Origin: Rotaria macrura
Lineage: Eukaryota > Rotifera > Eurotatoria > Philodinida > Philodinidae
Length of the DNA stretch: 64,000 nt
Direction: 5' to 3'
Assembly (NCBI GenBank): GCA_900239685.1
Contig: OENT01000016.1
Span: 1-64,000, forward strand
This document shows positions 26,175 through 38,100 of this stretch, one piece after another. The notes beneath the pieces were generated by a model. It worked only from the letters and a program-made list of their open reading frames with translations. It was not told the origin of the DNA and made no database searches. How positions within the stretch are numbered: position 1 is the stretch's first letter; each line of letters opens with the position of its first letter. The translations under genes were made by a program, and so were the position numbers.

Positions 26175-27136
26175 CACAAGGGCAAAGTTTATCTTGATTA
26201 TGACAACGACATGGTTGATCGAATTTACATCGACAATGGAACGCATATGATCTACCGCAACCAATAACAGAATAACGACCCAAAGGATTGTAATCATCGA
26301 TATCAAGTTTCGCTGTACCAATCGTTGGTTGCCTGCGAAGTGATGGCGTATTACGTCGATAACCTTTTATATTCAATAGAAGAATTCGACAAATGATTAT
26401 GATTATTATCAACATCAATTATTTTTTATTTATGTTTCATAACATACCGAACAGTCCATTGTAATTGACAACTGCTTTTGGATCACTTAAAAACAATTCA
26501 TGCCCGCGAACCGAATCGATTGAATGACCTTAAATATCGTTCTTTATTTAAAAACAAATTTTTCTTTTGTGAACTTTTCTGACCTGAACCAAATTTATTT
26601 CGAAGTGATAAGTAACGATATCCATGGCCACTTGAATGAAATCGATCTTGTACACGACCTTCGATTGATTCATGCACAGCTGACTAAAGTAGACAAATTT
26701 AAATCCATAAAATATTTTGCGGAAGAAAATATTTTTGTTATACTTGTCCCGTATTTTCTAGTCCTTTTTGTACACCAAAAAATTGAAAGTAATTATCAAC
26801 ATGACGATCCAATTGTGCGTTATACGGCGGAATAACAGAACCTAATTTAGGATTAGCTGTTGAATAATCAATCGAAATGTGCGATACAGCTTTAGAATCA
26901 AGAACAAAACTTCGTTCTCGATTGAATTGAACATCAGGTGGTGGTGTTGGCGGGCAACGATATAATTTATTAAAACGAGTTAAACTACTAGTACGACCTA
27001 TTGGAACGGCTGATGATCGAAATCTAAGTGGTCTTCTTTCAGAAGATTCGGGCTGATTTTTATTCGGAGCTCCATCAACAGGCTGATTTTGTGTTGATTG
27101 TTCAGCTCCAGGAGAAGCTGCTGTACTCATGTTCAT
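26164..27136 (-). CDS. Unidentified protein with Cys-rich C-terminus, four exons
   Basis: Exons 27136-26744, 26683-26584, 26528-26448 and 26363-26164 join in phase with GT-AG introns of 60, 55 and 84 bp and give 257 residues. No signal peptide. Residues 1-40 are polar (MNMSTAASPGAEQ...), followed by RRPLRFRSSAVPIGRTSSL, then RCPPTPPPDVQF, HISIDYSTANPKLGSVIPPY and a soluble middle. The last 30 residues hold eight Cys in the order C-x6-C-x-C-x5-C-x-C-x6-C-x-C plus an earlier CG, which could bind zinc, though I know no family with this order. An alternative ATG two codons on (MSTAAS) is possible. A TTTACAG acceptor preceded by CTAAC ends 11 nt before the ATG (27148-27147), suggesting trans-splicing. 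The stop lies inside the last codons of the plus-strand LDL-A gene. I do not recognise the protein; short Pro/Tyr-bearing ciliary proteins look similar, but that is only an impression. Confidence 0.75.
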
Positions 27137-27148
27137 TAAAATGTAACT

Positions 27149-30100
27149 GTAAAATGTTAGATTTCTTCGTGCTCTTATGCTTTCGTGCAGTTGTGTGCAC
27201 AATTATAAAAGAAGAAAAAAAGAAATAACAGCAATTCTTACAAAAAATCTACCAAACTGCAACAATTACAAAAACAACATTGTTGCCGTTAGTGTATTGC
27301 AGCACCGACAGAGAAACGAGACGTTGTATTGTAGGCGCATTTAAAAAGAAAACGTTTTCTTTTACTCGCACTTAATATGTTGCCACTCTCAGACATCCAG
27401 TCAAACATTTTGATGTCAATAAATGTGAAGAGAAATGAGAAATATAATAATTTACTGTCGAAAAAGAAAAAGAAAATGCTTCTTGACATTGATATCTAAT
27501 TAAGTTAGTGTAAAAATAATAGAACTAGTTTGACTGGTAAGATTTGTCTTCTCATGCCTTCCGGTAGTTGTGTATGAAGAAAAATACAGTTCGACATCAT
27601 CTATGGTTTCAAAGTAGATGACAGTTTTCTGTCAATTATGTATGAATAAATAACAAATTTATGTTGTTGAAACGTTGCCGCAAGTATCCTTTGTATTCTC
27701 TTTGCATACTTAGATAACACAAAATTTTGTTTCATTGAATGTTTTTGTTAAGAAGACCGTTTGATAGATTTGTTCTTATTGCATAATTATTCCGATCAAG
27801 ATTCAATTGAACAGTAATGGAAAGTATCGAAGCGATTACACCTTGAAATTCAGAGAACGATCTCGAATCCGTATCAACACTTATATTCATGTCATCTAAC
27901 TAAAATTCAATATTCAGTATACGCAACAAAAAAAAACAGAAAGAACTCAATGCAGTTGATGTCACATGTCTTGATAGTAAAGCTCCTGCCTATATGAAGA
28001 ATCGTGACCGACATTTTGATATTTCAATTAAAAACATTGTCGATGAATCTCATATGTTTATTATACAAGGTTCATTCTCTGTATCGCATTTCTCGAGGAT
28101 TAAATGTGCGCATGGATAGGAAAGTATGTTGTGACGTAGACTAAATAATACATGATTGTTTTGATTAGCAACATGTAGCCACAGTTGTGTTTCTCATTGG
28201 AATCCCGCAGCGATTCTGCTAATAGTTTTTTTTATTGTGATTTTTCCTTTGAGAAATGCATCACTTTAAAAACATAGCTAGCTAGTGTCTTTTATATTTT
28301 CATAAAGAAGAGTTTAGAATGTTAATGAATCAAAGAGACACACGCAATTGTATTGCATCGATGAATATGCAAGTATTTCTCCAATGAATTATTTGCAAAT
28401 AAAATTGTCCGTGATTTTGAATAGTTTTTCTTTTCTTCACTTCATAAAATATTTTCATACAGTATTAAATTTTGTTTTGACTTTAGAATGAAGGCTATGC
28501 ATGTGTGTTTGAAAAAATACGATATCATAAAATTGACTCGGCTCATGAGTAAAAAAAAAGCAATTAGTTAATTCCAGATGCTATCAATTGAAAGACTAGT
28601 CGCGAAAATATTTTTCTCATATGAAATTTTCAATTACCGACCGAAAGTAAATATCGTCAAACACTTGGAAGGACGAACAGTAACGATGAATAAATTCATG
28701 TATGTTGTTTTCAACATCAGCTGTTAAGGTTTCTATTGATGTTATTATTCTATAATGCAGAATAATTCGAAGTGAATGGATTAATTTGTCTTATCGAACT
28801 GAAGCCGGATATCTCGATGGGCTACTCTTTTCAAATATTTTCGCAGTTTTAAATTATGAAAGTATTTGCCTCCTAAATTAGTTATTAAATGTTATTGTCT
28901 AATCAACTTATTCTATTTTACGATGAATAAAACAGTTGAAATTATTGTAAAACATATTTTTTGTTAATTAACAACATACAACATGTTAGACATCCGTTAC
29001 AGAACAAGCATACAGAAATCTTAGCAGTATTCTACAGCTATAGAATGTCGTATGAAAACAAAAGTTTTAAATCAGCATTTCCTTATTTACATGAAATCAA
29101 GCTATTGTAGTATATCTTGAATTCATATGATGAACAATCAATTAGTATTGTCTAGAGATATTTAACACAAGAGACTTATTTATGCTGTAATAAATCCATA
29201 AAATGGATTCATACATGTATTGTTCAGTCCGTTTCTTGCTTTATATCACTACTTCAATTTTATAATTGGTCTATTTTTAAATTTCATTTCTTTTATTAGG
29301 TGAAAATCAATCAAAGCGATATTGTAAGTATCTTCGTAATCATGTAATACCCATGACTTTTGTCCAGACTATCGTTCTTATCATTATTGAATTACTGCCA
29401 TTGCTTTGGCTTCTTCTTATAGAATTCATATATATATATATATGTATATTCTCAACTTGAAATTACATCCTATAATTATTTTTTATTTGTTGAACCATAT
29501 TTTGTTATTGTTTATGAAAAGCTTAGATGTAAATGGCTTTCTATCAGTCATTATATTCGAATTACCATTTGTTTTATTTATCACTCAGCTGTGTATAATA
29601 TAAATCATCATTTTAATTACTTAGGTATGGCCATACTTTCAATGAATTATTGGTACGTTCGTTACGTGTACGATGATATTTTTCAAGACGTCAATGCATT
29701 TTTCCTACTATTAGAAATCGCTATTCATCAACAGCAATCGTTCATTTCCTCATTGGAAAATACCAGATGCTATCACCAGATGAATTTGAAATCACCAATA
29801 TGTATCATTTGAAAAATTCGTTTAGTTATTTACAACCTCAGCAACTGTGTGTGGAATTTTACTGGAACATTACTTGAGCTTGTTTTGTCATATTTCAGTG
29901 TTCCTTAAAAAAATGATCCTTAAAAATCGGATAACATGAAAATATGAATCAGTGTGTATAATTCATATGTTATCAATATGAGCGAGATTGTTCATTTTCG
30001 ACAATTGCAGAATGCATTTTCTTATCATTGTATATTTTAACCCTTGAAATATGTGATAAAGACAACGATCATTTACAACAGAAATGTCATGGTCAAAACA

Positions 30101-30859
30101 CACTAGCAGACTAGAGAAAGCAGCGAGTTTTCAAAACATTGCTATAGGCACAAACATAAAATGTACGTGAAATGTACTAGATCGATTTAATAACAGTTCA
30201 AATTGACCTTACACATGTGCTTCGTATAAATATCTAGATTAAACTTTCTTTCAGCTATATGGATCTGTTTTTCAATCGAATCAAATTTGAATTTCATTTC
30301 TTCTTTATGTTACATGTAAAATTTGCCAGACAGTCACTTGTTCGTTTCATTCATTGCTAAATTTCTTTTTGTTTGTTGCTTTGAAATAAAAAATAAAATG
30401 ATTGAATAAAGAAAAGTAAAATGACAAGCACAGCAAAAAAAGGAAAAAAAAAGATGTTGACTTACGTAATAACCAAAACTTCTCAAATAAAAAATATCAG
30501 AAAAGAACATGATGAATGTTATCAATGCGATATGTAGTACTAATCATGTCTCTTGATGTTCACTTATAGACGATGGTTAATTACTAACGTATGTTTGAGC
30601 TTCACTTTTTCTTCGAAAAAAAATTACTGGAATGGCTATTTTTCTATTCTAATCAGTATAGTGTGTAAATTCATGTTACCTATGATTTTACATATGTTAA
30701 GATGCTATAGAAAAACTGAATTCAATCATCATTACATGACTTTTTGAATTTTTAATTTCTGTATGAGAATGATTAGTCATCTAGATACATCAAGAAGTGT
30801 TAAAAGATCTTTTTTGGTTTTTTATTTATTGAATAGTCAAAGTAATTGTATATATATAG
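27149..30859. other. Intergenic, no convincing gene
   Basis: AT-rich DNA with only short frames. The plus-strand frame at 29591-29812 has a possible acceptor before it (ATTACTTAG) but no partner exons. A (TA)n run lies at 29430-29443 and another at 30848-30858, the latter directly flanking the next transposon. Confidence 0.45.
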
Positions 30860-31827
30860 GTCGCAGTAGAAATTAAAATCCAGTAGAATTTAAAATTCTA
30901 CTAGTAGAAATTAAAATTGTAATTTCTACTAGGGGAAAGTCCAATAACACGTGATTTTAGACTCTACTATAGGAGAATTTTGAATCCTACTGGAAATTTG
31001 TTCTCAAGTGGAATTGTAATTTTTTCTGTAGTAAATAATGAAATCTACGTTTTTACTAGTGATAATATGTAGAACAAAATGAGAAAAAATCTTGCTTATT
31101 TAGCCTAAATTTCACTCGACATCTTCAAAAGGAAAAGTTCTAATATAATATAGCATGGAGTTATTTCATTCGAAACCTGATAAACATATTGAATCTCTAG
31201 GCGAGAAATTTCGTGTAAAATTTGTTATGAAGCAAGCTGTGTATAATAATGTCATATTGGTATCGAACGATGATTTGGACGAAACTGAATTAAAATTTCG
31301 GGTTCATAGGCATATCGTCTTTGCACAACAAACTGTGTTCTATCTTCAAGATATGAAGTTAATAATCTAATAGATTTAAGAAAATGCAATTTTTCTGGAT
31401 TGTTATTAAAGCTTGTAAAAATGATGTTAGTACTGGGGTTTGTTGAACAGTTGATGCTAATGCTTATAATGGTGGCTGGACTACAAAAAGATGCCCATGT
31501 AAAGCAGCTAAAGTACCGGGTGGTACAAAATGTCATCCTACTAAAAAATATTTTGTTCAAATACATAGATGTAAACCTTTTCACACTTTCAGAAAATTCT
31601 ACTGCTGATATCTACTTTATTAATAAATAATATCTATGCCTCCGTAAATCATCAATTTTAACAAACATGGATTTCAATATTTACTACAGAAAAAGTTACA
31701 ATTCCAATTGAGAACAAATTTCCAGTAGGATTTAAAATTCTCCTATAGTATATTCTAAAATCACGTGTTATTGTAATTTCTACTAGTAGAATATTAAATT
31801 CTACTGGATTTTAATTTCTATTGCGAC
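30860..31827. mobile_element. Long-TIR DNA transposon D with decayed internal gene
   Basis: The ends are inverted repeats starting GTCGC[AG][AG]TAGAAATTAAAA. The left arm is about 30860-31052 and the right arm about 31667-31827. They match closely over some 160 bp, the left carrying about 30 extra bases. Both arms are rich in CTACTAGTAGAA-type short palindromes. The element sits inside a TATATATA run on both sides, so the target duplication cannot be read. The interior holds broken coding sequence (31155-31560). Superfamily not determined. Confidence 0.72.
31155..31560 (+). pseudogene. Decayed transposon-internal gene with CxC-type cysteine motif
   Basis: ATG 31155 opens a 71-codon frame (MELFHSKPDKHIESLGEKFR...) ending at 31370. 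After a break, coding resumes in another frame at about 31411: ACKNDVSTGVC, a stop, then NAYNGGWTTKRCPCKAAKVP followed by GGTKCHPTKK. The KRCPCK...KCHP pattern resembles cysteine motifs at the C-terminus of some integrase-type transposon proteins, so this is probably the tail end of the element's own enzyme. There is at least one stop and one frame change. The catalytic part is absent. Confidence 0.4.
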
Positions 31828-32599
31828 ATATATATATATGCATCTGTGAAGGTAGATTAACGTAAGAGACGCGAAGCAGGTTTTTTAATGGAAAAAATAC
31901 ACGAATGCAAACGTGAATCAATGAGACTTAGTTAAATGGAAATCTACAGATAGTAGACTCTAGAGAAACAAACCAAATTTTTTCCATTTCGTGGTTGAAA
32001 GTGAGATACATCACATTGTTTGCCAATAACTTAAATCAATCTTCATTTCCTCTTCCCTGATAATATTCTCAGTCTTTCCTAGCCATTCAAAGAAACACAA
32101 TGTTTCTCGATATCTGTTGATTATATCTAGTGTTATGAGGAACTATAAATGAAAGTCTTCATTTCTTTTACTATGGACATACAAAACCTACAACAGCTTG
32201 GATGATGAAGGCAACAAAATAAGTATTACTCGGAAAAATTGATCAAATTTTTGTGTTTCATATTAGATTAATCAACATCGTTAGAGAGAATGACTTCTGA
32301 TTCTCAAATTCAAGTAAAAACTAATTGCAAGGTTTAGGCTGACAGCGTCGGTACCGCTCACATTCTATGTCAATACGATCCATGGATTCATCTTGATGTT
32401 CCGCAATGCTCCCAAGATAGCACATAACTGTTTGGCAACTGATTATCACATAACATCTTTTCTATAACTTTATTGTGTAACACGATACATGTTGCTTGAT
32501 TTTGAGTCGTTGAACGCATTCAACACGTGTAACTCAATTCATTGATAGTATTAATGTTCAACTGCAAGAAATAGAACGTATAATTCGTAAGATGGTTTA
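31828..32599. other. Intergenic, nothing recognised
   Basis: Unique-looking AT-rich DNA between the transposon and the decayed gene that follows; no open frame of note. Confidence 0.45.
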
Positions 32600-35110
32600 A
32601 ATGGGTAGCTTATTTCAAAAATTGGTCCATTGCTTTACAACTCTTGTTCTTATCACTCAACATAATAAATATGAAGATAATGCTACCATATCGATTTCGG
32701 CGAAAACTTCAAGACCATAAGTCAAGCAGCAAGAAATTTAAATATGAATAGCATGAAATATCTAGATCGAATTACTGATCTCACACTCTGGCTGGATCGA
32801 ATATTTATCTACTACTTCAAGCTATCTGATTTGGTGCTAATCTTTGCACTATTAGCTTAACTACAATTATTATATAGTGGTAAACGCTTTTGACACAAAA
32901 AATTATCGTCCTTTAGAAATCTTAGAAAGTCTTTTCCATCACGTAACAAGTCTTAGTGAAGCAAAGAATCATTTTCTCATGCATATGCATCAATTAGAAG
33001 CTAATGATGTGTTAGTCAATATTCAGACATTTTAATAATAAAAAACTTCAGCTAGTATATCTATGCATGATATGAATAAAATTCTTTGTAGACGAGCAAC
33101 AAAAGCAACATCCGACATGGTCAATAATAGAATTGAGAGTGTTCTAAGAATAGATATGACTCAATTGACTTCAAAGTCGACGCATTCTGACTTAACATAT
33201 CAGAAAGATAACACATTGAACCAACACAAGTACGAACAATAGTTTATCAATCGGATGAAATATAACTATGATGAGAATTATTAATGTGGATTAAATGAAG
33301 GGACAAATTATTTTGTATCTGGCGAAATTCTTATAGCTATCGTTGAAGGATATTCACTTGTTCTCAAGATTTCTAGTGAAAAAAATGATCAGAAAGCTTG
33401 AAAAGTTTTTCCTATTGACAAGTAGTAGAGACTATTTACTATCGATACTTTCTCTTGAATCTTTCAATAAAGAACCAACATGTCAGCAGCAAACAGTGTT
33501 GCATATTGTTTTTCTTATGTAAGACCTATACAAAACTTTACAATCTTCTGTTGAATCAGTTACTTTAAGAAGACGAAGCAAAACAATAGACTTTAATTCT
33601 CTACGTGGCTCCGATATAGACTGGATTGATTCTGGTCTTTTTTTAACTGTCCAAGACAAAATTTGGATCCTGTAACCTTATCAGCTAGTTCATACTAATT
33701 TAAATAAAAGAATGATCCAAAAAACAAGAATAAAAGCTTCGGTCAAAAACAGCAGAAATCTTATGAAAAATCTAGATTTTCAAACTTACAGATTACTTTT
33801 ATCACATGTAATCGTTAACTCATTTCTCACTTGTTATTTTTTCCAACTGAAATGTAAGGTTCACTTGACTTATCTTTTTATCAACTGGATGATCTCTTTC
33901 TTAATCGATAATCAAAACAATCGAACCCTCAACAGATGCTTTCATATAGGAAGTAGAAGTATGATGAAAGTTGTTCTAAATAATTTGATTGAATGATATT
34001 TATATTACAGCTGTCAAATTTTTTAAATTTAAAATATTAAAAAAGTGGATTGGTATGCAAGTAAAATCTTGAAAACCTATTAGATTTCAAACAATGAAAA
34101 TAACTTCTGTGTTAGTAAACTATGGAAATCAGTTTATGTTCCAGTATTACAATTTTTTCGTTAACTATTGACATACTACGAAAAAACTATGAAAAGGAAT
34201 TAAACAGCTATCAGCATCCAACTAGCCATTAAGTGCTTCATTGACCCACTATGACTGAATATTTCCTGTAACGGTGCAAATACATATGTCAATGGGATAT
34301 GTTATATATTTAAGAGAAGATGAAGCACCTTCTGTCGTTGTTAACAAATTATCCTCGACTGATGTATTTTGAGAAAAATTTTGCATTGTTGACGAACTTG
34401 AACAAACGTTGACACTAATATAGTTTCATTTAAATAATTTTAACAATCATGAATTGTATGATAAAAAATAGATCTCTATTTTCATGAGAGATAACAAAAC
34501 TATTTTCAACGTCATAAAAAGAACATATTACATAAACGCAATATTATATCTTGAATTCTCCACTGTACTTTGTCGTGACTAAATCTGCGTAGTAAAGTTT
34601 TGGAACGTCTAATGAGTTTTAATTGCGAAAAAGCAAAACTGCATTTATAGACTATTCGACAAGTAATCAAGCCTTATTTATGAGAGTACTCTATCATATC
34701 CAATTTATGTTGAGTCCTTCGAAATATAATACATTTTTTTCTAACATTAAATCATACTTAATCAAAGACTTAGATGTGAGTGACAAAATATATTTATTGC
34801 TAATTTCTTTTGTTGATTTACGGTAGCACTTAGCAGCATCTCTCTTAGAATTTTACTGTCATGTTAACTTTAAAAAACTAATCGAAAACATGTCGTTCGT
34901 CAGATATTTTCATAGTAGTTGTTGCTATCGAAAAAATTTTCTTATTTCAAATTAGATATTGCACAGGTTTTAGCAATAGATTTGGCTAGATTAGCACATT
35001 TTTTCAGTAGTATACTCAAACTTAATAGAAGCAAATTGGCGAGTACAATTATAGAGTTATTACTCTATACGCATGATGTCATTGATGGCAGAACAAACCG
35101 AAAATAGTTT
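32600..35110 (+). pseudogene. Decayed unidentified gene, approximate limits
   Basis: Several coherent but interrupted reading stretches follow each other on the plus strand: MKYLDRITDLTLWLDRIFIY near 32749-32860; NAFDTKNYRPLEILESLFHH and continuation to a TAA near 33035; MNKILCRRATKATSDMVNNR near 33075-33240; a stretch ending VTLRRRSKTIDFNSLRGSDI near 33440-33670; an open frame 33712-33996; KSKTAFIDYSTSNQALFMRV in 34623-34826; and 34919-35107. Leu/Ile-rich amphipathic helices and a consistent strand suggest one large, mostly helical cytosolic protein that has decayed through stops and frameshifts. Stops such as TAATAATAA at 33033 are not at splice sites. I do not recognise the family. It could also be several unrelated chance frames. 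Confidence 0.3.
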
Positions 35111-38100
35111 GAATTTCGGTTATATTGCAATTAACCATTCATCGGCTATGTTCAAGTTTCTATTCGACATAGAAGCGTTAGTTAAATCTTTGTCTAAATT
35201 TTGACACATATGGAATAGTCAACTATGGATTCGATTTTTATAAAAACTGTAGAAAATCTTGAATAAAGTTCTTTTGCCAAGCAGCGAAAATGTCGAATAC
35301 TGATTCCTTGCCGTTAAATAGTATAGACCATAAGAGTCATTGTGAGAATTCATGTTTGAAAAGATCTTGATTGCAATTATTGAACATTTTCATCAAATTC
35401 AGTCTTCTTTTAGTTTTTATACGGGTAAAATTTTTCGTACGAATTCTGAAAGGAACAACAGCCTCTAGAAAATAGACACAGCACAAGCCGAAAAACGTAA
35501 TAAAATCTTCACTCGATCGCTAATTACATTAGAATTTTCAATCTGACGTTCCCGTCAACCTAAACATTACTTTGATTATAGTATTACATGTATACTAAAG
35601 CTTTAGCAAAGCATGAACATTCTTCGAAAATGTCATTCTGATTCATTAGTCGATGATAGATTTTAAATATAATTAAGCAAAATTCGAGTAACACAAATCA
35701 ATAGAACATTAGTTTACTTGATTCATTGATTTTGAATAAGTTTGATTCATTACATAAAAAAATGCCGTAAGTGGTTCAGATAGAACAAGCAAATTCGACT
35801 GATAAATACTACGGAACTTTGTCGAGTCTTAAGCGTGTTTGATAGATCGCATATTTTATTATACTACCATTCCATAGTTCGACAGTCAATAATTAATTAA
35901 TCAAGTTTCTGTTTCATAGAATCCTTAGATAATAAAAACAAATATCAGCGAGTTAGAGATTAGTATAACTCAATAAAATTCACTAATCTTGTGCACTTTC
36001 AAATCAGAACTACCTTAAATAATTTATATCAACTATATGCTTTTTTTCTGAAAAAGTTAGAAACTTGAAAAATTCTATTGGCCCACATTCTTGGGTATGA
36101 TGTTTGATCGGAAAAGTATCAATAACTGATGTCAATCTCGATCAAAAAGTTTTCTATGCAATACATTTCATTACTTTAGTTACATGAATGTCACCAAGAA
36201 ATACATTCTAAAAAAATACCACCGAAATAGTACTTAGGGGGGAATGCGTGTTGCCCAAGTTAATGTGAAGTAACAAACTATAATAAGTAATAAAATAGAA
36301 ACTGTAACTATTACTTAGCGTGACATGGCTCTTTCTTTCTTTTGTTAGAACAGATCCGCAATCATCTCCATTGAAATTAAAGTATTGATATAAAACGTCC
36401 CCGAAATTATAAAAAAATCACCATAATAAAACATCGATGCAAACATCAACGAGAGTACTGATGTATGAGTGTCATTTGTTTTAATTGATCACTGTTTTGA
36501 AGATTGTCTCAACTAGTTGAATTATTCATATCATCATCGGATACAGCTATACACAGTAGAATATAGATTTTATTTTTTCATAATCACTTGTCAAAGATAT
36601 TCAAATAAAAAATTAAGGAAAAGAAGGAATGCAAGAAAATAGAAAGCATGTTACTTCGTGCTCGAATATTGAATTGTTTTGTTGACTTCAGTGGTTTCTA
36701 CTATTATTTAGAATGCCTAAATAAACTTTCTTTTGAGATTGACCATTGAAGGACTATCTTTCTATGGGTCGCTCCGAAATCTTCAACCATAGTAGGTATT
36801 GAGGATAGAAAGATGAACATGATAAAGTAAAACCGAAAGTACTTTTTCGTATGAACAACAACAACTAACTCCAACATTGAAAATTCGAAATTCTTTGTCA
36901 CACATCTACACAACGACGAAGATCAAGTAGAAGAAAAGATTATGAACTCTGGAAAGCTAGGAATAATGAGAGACAAAATCCGAACTTCTATGTGATATAT
37001 GGCTATGTAACATAGAGATTTTGTTTTATATTCACAAGATCTATATATATATATAAGTAGTATCTCTCTTCAGATCTTCGATTCATCATTTAAATCAGTC
37101 TTTGATTATTTTCAATATGCTGAAAACATTTTCATAGAGAGAATGACCTTCCACCTAAATCCCGCTCCAACCAATCGCTTTCTCCAATAGAAACCGCCTG
37201 GTAATGCTACGCAACTAAATTCTAGCAACACAGCACAACTGTCAAAACAGCACTGACGCATAGGACAAGTTTTTATCAAAACATGGTTGTCACAGTTTTC
37301 CTTCTAGTGTTGTATTTCATTTGGGCAACTATATTGAACTCATCATGGTAATATTTAGATCTGATAATTACACATGTAAACAAGCTAACTAGATACAAGT
37401 TTATCTAATGTTAGTGCCTTCGAAAATAAAATAGTCGTAGGTAAAATACCATTTTTAAACTTTCAATGTGTAGAATTTGTAAAAATTAGATAGACATTTA
37501 TAAAGTGGTTGAGTTGAAGCGAATAATATGATCACTCCGTTTAATACTATTATATATATAAATAAATTATTCACGATAAGTATTGTATTAATTTTAAGAA
37601 GAGTAACGTTGGGTATAGAATAATAAGGCCAATCATTTTAACAACACGTTTGATTAGTAATACGTTGAGAAATCAATTCTAGCAGCAATCTTTGAAGCAC
37701 ACAAATTAAATGCAAACAATTTCAAGAGAAGGAGGAATACTTAAATATAAATGCAAGTATATTTTTGAGACTTTACTCTAGGTATTTTTATTTTTGCCCG
37801 TGGAAATATACACGGAAACAGTATGCCCCTAATCGATTTTTATTGAAACTGCTAGCAAAAGCATTCTAAAAAAGAAAAGTAGGATGATTTTTATAATAGA
37901 ACTACAATAAAGAGCATGGTCAAAAAGAAATTTGTCGTACACTCCAGTATTTTGATCTTTTTCTCCTAAACATTTCAATGAAAATATCGAAACTATTTCC
38001 ATGCTGAAAGAAAGTCCAAAAAACTACAATTAAATTATATTTTGAATACATTTATTTAGAAATTTAATTACCACTCCTGAAAATGTATCAATGCTAAGGG

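Noticed and set aside
29640-29690. YVRYVYDDIF, similar to a reverse-transcriptase RYVDD motif
   Set aside because: An extra residue breaks the motif, and no other reverse-transcriptase block is found on either side.
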